Source: Mycolicibacterium litorale (GTDB lineage Bacteria; Actinomycetota; Actinomycetes; Mycobacteriales; Mycobacteriaceae). Taken from it: 64,000 bases of DNA. This document shows positions 8,528 through 18,579 of the stretch, piece by piece. A program made the translations under genes and the position numbers. Below the pieces are notes generated by a model, which made no database searches, was not told where the DNA came from, and saw only the letters and a list, made by a program, of their open reading frames with translations. The stretch is taken from assembly GCF_014218295.1 (NCBI RefSeq), contig NZ_AP023287.1:2356001-2420000 (forward strand), in the 5' to 3' direction. Within the stretch, counting starts at the first letter, position 1. The number at the start of each line of letters is the position of its first letter.

Positions 8528-9741
8528 GTGTTGCGTTGGACCACTGCCGGTGAATCCCATGGCCGCGCCCTGGTGGCTGTGCTCGAGGGCATGGTCGCGG
8601 GTGTCTCGGTCACGACCGAGGACATCGGCGCACAGCTGAAGCGGCGGCGGCTCGGCTACGGTCGCGGCGCCCGGATGAAGTTCGAGCAGGATGAGATCAC
8701 GATGCTCGGCGGGGTCCGCCACGGCGTGACGCTCGGCGGCCCCATCGCCATCCAGATCGGCAACACCGAGTGGCCGAAGTGGGAGACGGTGATGGCCGCC
8801 GACCCCGTCGACCCCGCCGAACTGGCCGAGATCGCCCGCAACGCGCCGCTGACCCGGCCCCGGCCCGGTCACGCCGACTACGCCGGAATGCTCAAGTACG
8901 GCTTCGACGACGCCCGGCCGGTGCTCGAGCGGGCCAGCGCCCGCGAGACCGCCGCCCGGGTCGCCGCGGGCACCGTCGCCCGGTGCTTTCTGCGACAGGC
9001 GCTCGGTGTGGAGGTCGTCTCGCACGTCATCTCCATCGGCGCGTCCACCCCGTACGACGGCCCGCCGCCCCAGCCTTCCGACCTCGCCGCGATCGACGAC
9101 AGCCCGGTCCGCGCGTTCGGCAAGGCGGCCGAGGAGTCGATGATCGCCGAGATCGAGGCCGCCAAACGCGACGGTGACACCCTCGGCGGTGTGGTCGAGG
9201 TCGTGGTGTCCGGGCTGCCGGTCGGCCTCGGCTCGTTCACCAGCGGCGAGGACCGCCTCGACGGTCAGCTGGCCGCCGCGGTGATGGGCATCCAGGCCAT
9301 CAAGGGTGTGGAGATCGGCGACGGTTTCGAAACCGCGCGCAGGCGCGGCAGCGTCGCGCACGACGAGATCCATCCGGGACCCGACGGCATCATGCGCTCG
9401 ACCAACCGCGCCGGCGGACTCGAGGGCGGAATGACCAACGGTCAGCCGCTGCGGGTCCGCGCGGCGATGAAACCCATCTCCACGGTGCCGCGCGCGCTGG
9501 CGACCGTCGACATGGCCACCGGGGAGGAAGCCGTCGCGATCCACCAGCGTTCCGACGTGTGCGCGGTGCCCGCCGCCGGTGTGGTCGTCGAGACGATGGT
9601 GGCGCTCGTGGTGGCCCGGGCGGCACTGCGCAAGTTCGGCGGCGACTCCCTGACCGAGACCAGGACGAACGTCGAGTCCTACCTGCGCGCCGTTGCCGAA
9701 CGGGAACCGGCCACGGCCCAGCGGGCGCAGGCGTCGGGCTG

Positions 9742-9742
<1 letters not shown>
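8528..9742 (+). CDS. aroC: Chorismate synthase
   Basis: Converts 5-enolpyruvylshikimate-3-phosphate to chorismate, the last step of the shikimate pathway, with reduced FMN. The protein (404 residues from GTG 8528; M. tuberculosis AroC is about 400) begins [12 protein letters not shown] and keeps the signature segments [20 protein letters not shown] and [15 protein letters not shown] prefer GTG 8528 to the ATG at 8519 because the family starts directly with M-L-R-W. It heads the cluster aroC-aroK-aroB-aroQ, whose genes overlap by one or four bases. In the pathway aroB and aroQ act early, aroK in the middle and aroC last, and all are cytoplasmic. Confidence 0.97.
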
Positions 9743-11952
<2,210 letters not shown>

Positions 11953-11956
<4 letters not shown>

Positions 11957-12522
11957 GCGCGCTGCTCGGGCGGCGCCTCGGTCGCCACCGGCGACGTCTG
12001 CTGGTGCGCGGAGTCGTCGGCTCCGCCGGGCCGCACCGCGGCGAACACGTCGGTGTCGGCGCGGTCGTCGTCCTCACCTTCGCGGCGGCGCGGCAGATCC
12101 GGCGCCTTGCGGTCGACCAGCCAGCGGCCCAGCGCCACCCCGGTGATCGCCAGCAGGAACGTGAGCAGGGCGGTGAACGCCGCGAACGTGGTGATCTCGT
12201 TGAGCAGCGCCTCGACGTAGAGGTTCTTGTAGAAGATTCCGATGAACCAGGCGACCAGCCCGCTGACGATGCCGGCGAACAGACCGGCCAGCAGCCACGT
12301 CATCGCCAGATCCGAGCGGCGGTCCGGGTCGGGGTTGCGCCGGGCGTCGCGGCGGCCGTCGACGAACCCCCACGCGAACGCCACGATCGCGTAGATCGTG
12401 ACGAGGACGATGCTGATCGTCGTCGCCCTGGTCTCCCACGCGTTGATCATCGCTCCCTGCAGCAACCGGACGATCACCATCAGGGCCGCGAACACCAGTC
12501 CGCGCAGTAGCCACTTGCTCAT
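11953..12522 (-). CDS. Small four-helix membrane protein (mycobacterial B-4DMT family)
   Basis: A 189-residue protein with about four hydrophobic helices in residues 1-135 ([36 protein letters not shown], a pair around [12 protein letters not shown] and [17 protein letters not shown]) and a charged, disordered C-terminal tail of about 50 residues. The same gene sits between aroQ and pepQ in M. tuberculosis (Rv2536, from memory), where it is also on the opposite strand. Function is unknown; the transporter-like family name should not be over-read. It has a divergent, apparently leaderless promoter shared with pepQ. Confidence 0.8.
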
Positions 12523-12530
12523 GGCGCAAC

Positions 12531-12536
12531 AGCGTA
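12531..12536 (-). promoter_or_regulatory. -10 element for the B-4DMT gene, near-leaderless
   Basis: On the minus strand TACGCT lies 8 bases before the ATG at 12522, so transcription would start at or next to the start codon. It is interleaved with the pepQ -10 box on the other strand. Confidence 0.4.
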
Positions 12537-12541
12537 GCGAG

Positions 12542-12547
12542 TAGCGT
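12542..12547 (+). promoter_or_regulatory. -10 element for pepQ, near-leaderless
   Basis: TAGCGT lies 8 bases before the GTG at 12556, and no Shine-Dalgarno is visible, which fits a leaderless or nearly leaderless mRNA. Confidence 0.4.
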
Positions 12548-12555
12548 CAGCGGCT

Positions 12556-13659
12556 GTGACTCTTTCCCAGCGTAGAGACCGGCTGCGCGGTCGGCTGGCC
12601 GCCGCCGAACTGGATGCGATGCTGGTCACAGACCTGATCAACGTCCGGTACCTGTCCGGTTTCACCGGATCCAATGCCGCGCTGCTGGTCCGCGTGTCCG
12701 ACACCACCCCGGTGCTGGCCACCGACGGCCGCTACCGCACACAGGCCGCGCGGCAGTCACCCGACGCCGAGATCGTCATCGAACGCGCCTGCGGGCCCGC
12801 GCTGGCCGCCCGCGCCGCGGGCGACGGTCTGCGCCGCCTGGGCTTCGAAAGTCAGGTCGTGACCGTCGACGGCCACCGCCGCCTGGTGCAGGCCGCGGAC
12901 CACACCGAACTCGTCCGGGCGGCCGGCATGGTGGAGGCGCTGCGGGAGGTCAAGGACGCCGGTGAGGTGGCGCTGTTGCGGTTGGCGTGTGAGGCCGCCG
13001 ACGCGGCGCTGGCCGACCTGCTGGCGGGCGGCGGTCTACGGCCCGGCCGCACCGAGAAGGAGGTGCGCCGGGATCTGGAGGCCCTGATGCTCGACCACGG
13101 CGCGGACGGTCCGTCGTTCGAGACGATCGTCGCGGCCGGACCCAACTCCGCGATCCCGCATCACCGGCCCACCGATGCCGTGCTGACGACCGGCGACTTC
13201 GTCAAGATCGACTTCGGCGCCCTGGTGAGCGGCTACCACTCCGACATGACCCGCACGTTCGTGCTCGGCCGGGCCGAGGACTGGCAGCGTGAGATCTACG
13301 ACCTGGTCGCCACCGCGCAGCGCGCCGGCACCGACGCCCTGGCGGCCGGGGTGACCCTGTCCGAGGTCGACGCCGCATCACGGCAGGTCATCGCCGACGC
13401 CGGCTACGGCGAGTGCTTCGGTCACGGCCTCGGCCACGGGGTCGGGCTGCAGATCCACGAAGCGCCGGGAATCAACGCCGCGGCCGCCGGTACACTGCTT
13501 GCTGGCTCCGTGGTGACGGTGGAGCCCGGTGTCTATCTGCCCGACCGGGGCGGCGTCCGCATCGAGGACACGCTGGTGGTCGGCTCCCAGGCGAACACGG
13601 AAACCGACACCCCCGACTTGCTCACCCGGTTCCCCAAGGAACTGGCCATCATCGATTAG
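12556..13659 (+). CDS. pepQ: Xaa-Pro dipeptidase/aminopeptidase (M24)
   Basis: Cytoplasmic metallopeptidase cleaving X-Pro bonds. The N-terminal creatinase-like domain (about 1-125) is followed by a pita-bread domain with all five dinuclear metal ligands: D219 (KIDFG), D230 (HSDMTRTF), H294 (GHGLGHGVG), E323 (TVEPGVYL) and E337 (RIEDT). It is 367 residues long, as expected. GTG 12556 follows a -10-like TAGCGT without a Shine-Dalgarno. Fourteen bases separate it from efp, an association conserved in many bacteria: EF-P relieves ribosome stalling at polyproline, and PepQ recycles proline peptides. Confidence 0.95.
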   Translation: MTLSQRRDRLRGRLAAAELDAMLVTDLINVRYLSGFTGSNAALLVRVSDTTPVLATDGRYRTQAARQSPDAEIVIERACGPALAARAAGDGLRRLGFESQVVTVDGHRRLVQAADHTELVRAAGMVEALREVKDAGEVALLRLACEAADAALADLLAGGGLRPGRTEKEVRRDLEALMLDHGADGPSFETIVAAGPNSAIPHHRPTDAVLTTGDFVKIDFGALVSGYHSDMTRTFVLGRAEDWQREIYDLVATAQRAGTDALAAGVTLSEVDAASRQVIADAGYGECFGHGLGHGVGLQIHEAPGINAAAAGTLLAGSVVTVEPGVYLPDRGGVRIEDTLVVGSQANTETDTPDLLTRFPKELAIID

Positions 13660-13673
13660 GAGATCAACCGAAC

Positions 13674-14237
13674 GTGGCATCGACCGCCGACTTCAAGAAT
13701 GGGCTCGTCCTGCAGATCGACGGCCAGCTGTGGCAGATCGTCGAGTTCCAGCACGTCAAACCCGGTAAGGGCCCGGCGTTCGTGCGCACAAAGCTCAAAA
13801 ACGTGGTGTCGGGCAAGGTCGTCGACAAGACCTACAACGCCGGGGTGAAGGTGGAGACCGCCACCGTCGACCGGCGCGACGCGACCTACCTGTACCGCGA
13901 CGGCTCGGACTTCGTGTTCATGGACTCCGAGGACTACGAACAGCATCCGCTGCCGGAGTCGCTCGTCGGCCGGCTCGCCGGCTTCCTGCTGGAGAGCATG
14001 CCGGTGCAGATCGCGTTCCACGACGGCACCCCGCTGTACCTGGAGCTGCCGGTCACCGTCGAACTCGAGGTCACCCACACCGAACCCGGTCTGCAGGGCG
14101 ACCGTTCCAGCGCGGGCACCAAGCCGGCCACGCTGGAGACCGGCGCCGAGATCCAGGTGCCGCTGTTCATCAACACCGGCGACAAGCTCAAGGTCGACTC
14201 CCGCGACGGCAGCTACCTGGGTCGCGTCAACGCCTAG
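13674..14237 (+). CDS. efp: Translation elongation factor P
   Basis: Promotes peptide-bond formation at polyproline stretches on the ribosome. The 187-residue protein shows the KOW-like N-domain (residues 1-65) with the tip loop [10 protein letters not shown] that carries the functional lysine, then two OB domains ending [25 protein letters not shown] sequence around 160-180. No modification enzymes (epmA/B) are nearby. GTG at 13674 is supported by AGGAGATC about nine bases upstream. It is followed after two bases by nusB. Confidence 0.97.
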   Translation: MASTADFKNGLVLQIDGQLWQIVEFQHVKPGKGPAFVRTKLKNVVSGKVVDKTYNAGVKVETATVDRRDATYLYRDGSDFVFMDSEDYEQHPLPESLVGRLAGFLLESMPVQIAFHDGTPLYLELPVTVELEVTHTEPGLQGDRSSAGTKPATLETGAEIQVPLFINTGDKLKVDSRDGSYLGRVNA

Positions 14238-14239
14238 TC

Positions 14240-14737
14240 ATGTCTGACAAACCGGACCGCGGCCGCCACCAGGCCCGCAAACGCGCCGTCGACCTCCTCT
14301 TCGAGGCGGAGGCGCGCGGACTGACCCCCGCCGAGGTCGCCACCTCGCGCAACAAGCTGGCGGGGACCCAGCCCGACGTCACGGCACTCAACCCGTACAC
14401 CGTCACCGTCGCGCGCGGTGTCACCGACCATCGCGCCCACATCGACGACCTGATCTCGGCGCACCTGCACGGGTGGACGCTGGATCGGCTGCCCGCAGTG
14501 GACCGCGCGATCCTGCGGGTCGCGGTGTGGGAGTTGCTGCACGCCGAGGACGTTCCCGAGCCGGTCGCGGTCGACGAAGCGGTGGAGCTGGCCAAACAGC
14601 TGTCCACCGACGACTCCCCGGGCTTCGTCAACGGCGTACTGGGTCAGGTGATGCTCGTGACGCCGCAGATCCGGGCCGCCGACGCGGCCGTGCGGGGTGC
14701 CGTCGGTGGCGGCGCGCAGGGCGGCACGGACGGCTGA
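14240..14737 (+). CDS. nusB: Transcription antitermination protein NusB
   Basis: All-helical RNA-binding protein that with NusE (S10) and NusA forms antitermination complexes on rRNA operon boxA sites. It is 165 residues long, with the conserved start [16 protein letters not shown], the [20 protein letters not shown] helix and the [10 protein letters not shown] segment near the C-terminus. The ATG follows the efp stop by two bases. Gene order pepQ-efp-nusB is preserved in actinobacteria. Confidence 0.96.
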   Translation: MSDKPDRGRHQARKRAVDLLFEAEARGLTPAEVATSRNKLAGTQPDVTALNPYTVTVARGVTDHRAHIDDLISAHLHGWTLDRLPAVDRAILRVAVWELLHAEDVPEPVAVDEAVELAKQLSTDDSPGFVNGVLGQVMLVTPQIRAADAAVRGAVGGGAQGGTDG

Positions 14738-14748
14738 CCCGGCGCCCG

Positions 14749-15291
14749 ATGCCAACTCCTCAGGACTGGGCGCCGTACTCGAGCATCGAGGATGCGGCGC
14801 GGGTGTACCTGCGCGATCCCGAGCTGGCGCTCGAACAGCTGCGGGCGGTCGTCGACCTGCCCGGGGTGCGGTCGTTCATCATGTCGCGCGGATCCACCGA
14901 CGAGCAGTGGGGTGAGGCGCTGTGGCAGGAGATCGTGCTGACCGACGGTGAGCGGCTGATCATGTGGCGCGCCGACGACGGGATGAGCGCGGCGGGGGAC
15001 CGGGACCGCCGCATGCTCGACGTCTCGGTGCGCACGATCGTGTTGTCGACGATCAGCGACCACGTGCTCACCGCCGAGTACGAGGTGCTCGACGACGGCA
15101 CCCGCCGGCTCTCCGAGGTCCGGCTCCGGCTGTACACGCAGCTGCTCACCCGGACCCGGCAGAAGTCGGCCACCGAGAGCGACATCTACTGCGAGTCGTT
15201 CCGGTTCCACAAGTCGGTGGACAACGGTGGTCTGGCACAGATGCAGCGGCTGCTGCAGTTCGGCCGGGTGCTGTCGCGCTGCCTCGGCTGA
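14749..15291 (+). CDS. Conserved mycobacterial hypothetical protein (Rv2532c-like)
   Basis: A 180-residue soluble protein, rich in charged residues, with no signal peptide or membrane segment and no catalytic motif that I recognise. Its position directly after nusB (11-base gap) matches the hypothetical Rv2532c in M. tuberculosis, so it is probably a real member of this operon. The region from about residue 85 (VRTIVLSTISDHVLTAEYEV) to the end looks like an alpha/beta fold with several Thr/Arg-rich strands. ATG at 14749 is the only start that avoids a long overlap with nusB. Function unknown. Confidence 0.8.
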   Translation: MPTPQDWAPYSSIEDAARVYLRDPELALEQLRAVVDLPGVRSFIMSRGSTDEQWGEALWQEIVLTDGERLIMWRADDGMSAAGDRDRRMLDVSVRTIVLSTISDHVLTAEYEVLDDGTRRLSEVRLRLYTQLLTRTRQKSATESDIYCESFRFHKSVDNGGLAQMQRLLQFGRVLSRCLG

Positions 15292-15295
15292 CCCG

Positions 15296-16519
15296 TCAGG
15301 CCCGCGCCGCGGTCGGGTAGTCCGGCAGCGTGATCGCGTCGGCGGTGCGGAACCACAGACGCGAGGCGATGGGGCGCAGCGGCCAGCGTTGCATCCACTT
15401 CATCGCGGTGGCGTTGTCGGAGATCTCCTTCTCCGTCAGCGGCGCGTACCGGTCCAAGGTGTTGTTCAGCTTCTGGCAGCGGTCGACGTAGGGTCGCATC
15501 GCCGTGTCGTAGCGGGCGAACACCGTCCGCAGCCGCTCGTCGGTGAGATCGCTTCCCGCCGTACCCAACTCACCGGCCAGCAGGTAGGCGCCGACGAGGG
15601 CGAGGCTGGTCCCCATACCCGAGAGCGGCGACGCGCAGTAACCGGCATCGCCGACGAGGGTGACGCGCGACGACGACCACGACGCCATCTTCACCTGCGC
15701 GAACGAGTCGAAGTAGAAGTCCTCGGCCTGTTCGGCGGCCGCGACCAACGCATCGCACTGCCACCCCGCCCCGGCGAAGCGTTCGCGCAGCATGCGCCGC
15801 TGCGCGCCGAGATCGTGGCGGTCGTAGTCGAGCGGTTCGGAGCGGAACGACAGACTTGCCTTGACGGTCGACGGATCGTGGGACGGGCGCATCGACGCGT
15901 TGAGCCCGCCGGGGGCCTGGAACATCAGATACCAGCCGTCGAGGCCGACCGTGTCGGGCGCGGAGAACCAGGCGTTGTAGCCGCCCAGCGGCGTGACGAA
16001 CCGTTCTTCCGGCCCGAACACCAGGCGGCGCACCGCCGAATGCGGCCCGTCGGCGCCCACCACCATGTCCGCCTGCATCGCGGTGCCGTCGGAAAAGGTC
16101 ACGTCGACACCGGTGTCGTGTTCGGTCAGCGCGGCGATCCGGGTGCCGAACCGGTACTCGCACGTGTCCTTCGTCGCCTGGTAGAGCACGTCGACGAGAT
16201 CGCCGCGCAGGATCTCCAGTTTCGACACGGGCCCGTTGCCGTCGAACGCCGTCACCGGCATCTCGGCGCGCCGGCTGCCGTCGGCGCGCAGCCACGCGAT
16301 ACCGCGCTGGAACAGCGCCCGGCTCTGCATCCGGTCGAGCAGCCCCATCCGCTCGACCACGTGGGCGCCCGCCCCGCGCAGGTCGACGGTCTGGCCGCCG
16401 GGCCGGATCCCCGCGGCGCTCTCCACCACCACGACGCGAAAGCCGTTGCTCGTCAACCACAGCGCGAGTGCCGGGCCGGCGATCCCGGCACCACTGATCA
16501 GAACCGTCGGCGTGGCCAT
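15296..16519 (-). CDS. FAD-dependent monooxygenase (PHBH-fold, TetX/RebC-like)
   Basis: A 407-residue flavoprotein hydroxylase. The N-terminal dinucleotide motif is ISGAGIAGPALAL, the DG-type segment is VVGADGPHSAVRR, and the second FAD motif is LVGDAGYCASPLSGMG near residue 290. This fold hydroxylates aromatic, polyketide or drug-like substrates with NAD(P)H and oxygen. I chose ATG at 16519, which shares one base with the stop of the upstream serine hydrolase (TGATG); upstream codons are Arg/Pro-rich and overlap that gene. The pair is convergent with the nusB operon. The substrate is unknown. Confidence 0.9.
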   Translation of the reverse strand: MATPTVLISGAGIAGPALALWLTSNGFRVVVVESAAGIRPGGQTVDLRGAGAHVVERMGLLDRMQSRALFQRGIAWLRADGSRRAEMPVTAFDGNGPVSKLEILRGDLVDVLYQATKDTCEYRFGTRIAALTEHDTGVDVTFSDGTAMQADMVVGADGPHSAVRRLVFGPEERFVTPLGGYNAWFSAPDTVGLDGWYLMFQAPGGLNASMRPSHDPSTVKASLSFRSEPLDYDRHDLGAQRRMLRERFAGAGWQCDALVAAAEQAEDFYFDSFAQVKMASWSSSRVTLVGDAGYCASPLSGMGTSLALVGAYLLAGELGTAGSDLTDERLRTVFARYDTAMRPYVDRCQKLNNTLDRYAPLTEKEISDNATAMKWMQRWPLRPIASRLWFRTADAITLPDYPTAARA

Positions 16520-17724
16520 CACAGCCCCAGCGCGGCGTAGGTGCGCCGCACGAACTTCGGTTGCACCGACTGCAGTTTCATCAGCGACGTGTTGCCCGCG
16601 ACCGCCGCGGCGGCGTCGGCGCCGAGGTTCGGCAGGTTCTGGATGAGGTAGACGACGATCAGGTCGGCGCTCGGATCGGCCTGCCACCAGGTGCCGTAGG
16701 CCCCGGGCCAGCTGAACGTGCCCAGCCCGCCCGGCCCGAACAGCTGCCGGGACTTGCCGGGATCGGTCACCACCGACAGGTTGAGCCCGAAACCCCGGCC
16801 CAGCCAGAACGGCATCCCCAGGAACGGATGCTTCTTCTGGTCGGCGGTCAGCCGGTCGGTGCGCATCAACCGCACGGAGTCCTCGGACAGCACCCGCACG
16901 CCGTCCACCTCGCCGCCGGCGAGCAGCATGCGCGCGAACCGCAAATAGTCGTCGGCGGTCGAGAACAGGTTCGCCCCGCCCATGCAGAACGGCGGCGGCG
17001 TCGTGGGCGGGGGGCCCATCGCGTCGTGGCTGAGCGTGTCGTCGCTGGTGAGTTTGTACATGGTGGCGACCCGGCCGCGGTTCTGCGGCGCCACGTAGAA
17101 GGCCGTATCGGCCATGCCCAGCGGGCCGAGGATGCGTTCGGTGAGCACGTCCTGCAGCGATTTGCCCTCGAGGCGCTCCAGCAGGATGCCGAGCACGTCG
17201 GTGGAGTTGCTGTAGGTCATCCGGTCACCGGGCTGGTGCTGCAGCGGAAGCGCGCCGATCTCGGCGAGCCAGGAGTCGGGGTCCTGCCGCGCCGAGATCC
17301 TGCCGTAGGCACGGGCCAGCGGGCCGACGACGGAGAAGAAATACGCCAGCCCGCTGCGGTGCGTCATCAGATCGTCGACGGTGATGGGCCTGCGCGCCGG
17401 GTGGGTCCGGTCCAGCGGACCGCCCGGGGTGTCGAGCACCCGCATGTCGGCTAGTTCGGGCAGCCAGGTGGTGACCGGATCGTCGAGCGCGATCCGGCCC
17501 TCACCGACCAGGCTCATGGCCGCCGCGACGGTGACGGGTTTGGTCATCGACGCGATGCGGAAGATCGTGTCGCGCTGCATGGGCAGCTGTGCGTCGACGT
17601 CGCGGTGGCCCAGTTCGTTGACCTGGAGCACTCGCCCCGCCTGCCACACCATGGTGACGGCGCCGGACAGGAGCCCGGCGTCGATCGCTTCGCGGATGGA
17701 CGCCTGGTTACCGTCGAGGTTCAC
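16519..17724 (-). CDS. Serine hydrolase, beta-lactamase/esterase (class C-like, EstB type)
   Basis: A 401-residue penicillin-binding-protein-fold hydrolase with the catalytic SMTK (S-x-x-K) in FRIASMTKPVT and the YSN motif in RMTYSNSTDVLG. The third motif region reads LGTFSWPGAYGTWWQ, typical of esterases of this group rather than true cephalosporinases. No signal peptide is visible, so it is probably a cytoplasmic esterase or transesterase. GTG 17724 follows a -10-like TAGCCT by 7 bases, indicating a leaderless mRNA. It is co-translated with the FAD monooxygenase through a TGATG overlap, which suggests a joint modification of one small molecule. Confidence 0.88.
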   Translation of the reverse strand: MNLDGNQASIREAIDAGLLSGAVTMVWQAGRVLQVNELGHRDVDAQLPMQRDTIFRIASMTKPVTVAAAMSLVGEGRIALDDPVTTWLPELADMRVLDTPGGPLDRTHPARRPITVDDLMTHRSGLAYFFSVVGPLARAYGRISARQDPDSWLAEIGALPLQHQPGDRMTYSNSTDVLGILLERLEGKSLQDVLTERILGPLGMADTAFYVAPQNRGRVATMYKLTSDDTLSHDAMGPPPTTPPPFCMGGANLFSTADDYLRFARMLLAGGEVDGVRVLSEDSVRLMRTDRLTADQKKHPFLGMPFWLGRGFGLNLSVVTDPGKSRQLFGPGGLGTFSWPGAYGTWWQADPSADLIVVYLIQNLPNLGADAAAAVAGNTSLMKLQSVQPKFVRRTYAALGL

Positions 17725-17731
17725 GCGGTCA

Positions 17732-17737
17732 AGGCTA
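17732..17737 (-). promoter_or_regulatory. -10 element of the serine hydrolase/monooxygenase operon
   Basis: Minus-strand TAGCCT ends 7 bases before the GTG at 17724, the classic spacing for mycobacterial leaderless transcripts. It lies back to back with the pyrR promoter. Confidence 0.55.
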
Positions 17738-17767
17738 GCCAGCGCAGGCCCGTCGCCGCTGCGGTGG

Positions 17768-17773
17768 TAGGCT
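17768..17773 (+). promoter_or_regulatory. -10 element of the pyr operon
   Basis: TAGGCT fits the mycobacterial TANNNT consensus. A start about 7 bases downstream (near 17780) would give a leader of roughly 58 bases that contains the complete PyrR-binding hairpin and the Shine-Dalgarno. No clear -35 box is seen. Confidence 0.45.
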
Positions 17774-17788
17774 CCCGGCAGTTTGGCA

Positions 17789-17834
17789 TCCTTTAACGAT
17801 CCGTCCGGCGAGGCGGAGAAGGAGGTCTGGATCG
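17789..17834 (+). promoter_or_regulatory. PyrR-binding hairpin that sequesters the pyrR Shine-Dalgarno
   Basis: The upper stem 17800-17805/17812-17817 closes a hexaloop CGGCGA (17806-17811), a perfect match to the CNGNGA loop of known PyrR sites. Against the 14-base consensus ARUCCNGNGAGGYU only the first and last positions differ, and they change together to a C-G pair. A 5' purine-rich bulge (UAACGA, 17794-17799) separates it from a lower stem, TCCTT (17789-17793) with AAGGA (17819-17823), which covers most of the Shine-Dalgarno AAGGAGG (17819-17825). A competing pairing, CGATCC (17797-17802) with GGATCG (17829-17834), would exclude this fold. PyrR is known to repress pyr translation in M. 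smegmatis, so PyrR plus UMP/UTP should block initiation here. Confidence 0.8.
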
Positions 17835-17837
17835 CGC

Positions 17838-18413
17838 GTGGGCAGTCCTGACACACCCGACCGGGAATTGATGACCGCGGCCGACGTGGGCCGCACCATA
17901 TCCCGCATCGCGCACCAGATCATCGAGAAGACCGCCTTGGACGGCCCCGACGCGCCGCGGGTGGTGCTGCTGGGCATCCCGACGCGCGGTGTCACCCTGG
18001 CCGCGCGGCTGGCCGAGAGGATCAAGACCTTCTCCGGCGTCACCGTGGCGCACGGCGCGCTCGACATCACGCTGTACCGCGACGATCTGGACACCAAACC
18101 GCCCCGGCCGCTGGAGGACACCTCCATCCCCGCGGGCGGTATCGACCACGCACTGGTCATTCTCGTCGACGACGTGCTCTACACCGGGCGCTCGGTCCGT
18201 GCGGCCCTCGACGCGCTGCGCGACATCGGCCGCCCGAACGTCGTGCAGCTCGCGGTGCTGGTCGACCGCGGGCACCGGGAACTGCCGCTGCGCGCCGACT
18301 ACGTCGGCAAGAACGTGCCCACTTCGCGCAGCGAGAACGTCAAGGTGCGCCTGGAAGGAACCGACGACGTCGAGGGCATCTGGATCGCACCACACGGAGG
18401 GCCGGCCCGGTGA
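17838..18413 (+). CDS. pyrR: Bifunctional pyr operon regulator/uracil phosphoribosyltransferase
   Basis: RNA-binding regulator of pyrimidine synthesis with a PRTase fold. The 191-residue protein shows the [12 protein letters not shown] helix, LLGIPTRGV, the PRPP-binding motif [15 protein letters not shown] (about 107-121) and [22 protein letters not shown], nearly identical to the M. tuberculosis protein. GTG at 17838 is preceded by AAGGAGG at a rather long 12-base spacing, and that Shine-Dalgarno is covered by the PyrR hairpin, so the gene is probably autoregulated. Its TGA is fused with the first ATG of the repeat-encoded mini-ORF (TGATGA). Confidence 0.96.
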   Translation: MGSPDTPDRELMTAADVGRTISRIAHQIIEKTALDGPDAPRVVLLGIPTRGVTLAARLAERIKTFSGVTVAHGALDITLYRDDLDTKPPRPLEDTSIPAGGIDHALVILVDDVLYTGRSVRAALDALRDIGRPNVVQLAVLVDRGHRELPLRADYVGKNVPTSRSENVKVRLEGTDDVEGIWIAPHGGPAR

Positions 18414-18514
18414 TGAGCGCTTGCGCGAAGAACAGATCAGCCCCGATGAGCGCTTGCGCGAAGAACAGATCAGCCCCGATGAGCGCTTGTGCGAAGAACA
18501 GAGGGCACCGATGA
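18413..18514 (+). CDS. Repeat-encoded mini-ORF 1 (33 residues, three MSACAKNR modules)
   Basis: Reads [11 protein letters not shown] twice and then [11 protein letters not shown], followed by TGA. Its ATG shares the A of the pyrR stop (TGATGA), GGAGGG at 18396-18401 lies 11 bases upstream, and its own stop overlaps the next ATG as ATGA. The product would be a small basic peptide with three cysteines. Whether it is stable or merely a by-product of coupling translation from pyrR to pyrB is unknown. Confidence 0.5.
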   Translation: MSACAKNRSAPMSACAKNRSAPMSACAKNRGHR

Positions 18515-18575
18515 GCGCTTGCGCGAAGAACAGATCAGCCCCGATGAGCGCTTGCGCGAAGAACAGAGGGCACCG
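18413..18575 (+). repeat. Tandem 32/33-bp direct repeat, five units, between pyrR and pyrB
   Basis: Units begin at ATG 18413, 18446, 18479, 18511 and 18544. The core ATGAGCGCTTGCGCGAAGAA is identical in all five except for one C-to-T change in unit 3. Units 1, 2 and 4 are 33 bases and end ATCAGCCCCG; units 3 and 5 are 32 bases and end with a GAGGGCACCG tail. The one-base shortening shifts the frame exactly where a mini-ORF ends and the next ORF begins. The array fills the whole pyrR-pyrB junction. The architecture resembles the MIRU elements of M. tuberculosis, although I do not recognise the sequence as a classical MIRU. Confidence 0.92.
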
Positions 18576-18579
18576 ATGA
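18511..18579 (+). CDS. Repeat-encoded mini-ORF 2 (22 residues, two MSACAKNR modules)
   Basis: Reads [11 protein letters not shown] then [17 protein letters not shown] at 18500-18505 is 5 bases before its ATG. Its TGA (18577-18579) overlaps the pyrB ATG (18576-18578) as ATGA. It is in the -1 frame relative to mini-ORF 1, and pyrB is again one frame further, so the chain is continuous. Confidence 0.5.
   Translation: MSACAKNRSAPMSACAKNRGHR

Noticed and set aside
18413..18575. CRISPR array
   Set aside because: The repeats are contiguous without spacers, are coding-frame related, and no cas genes are present.
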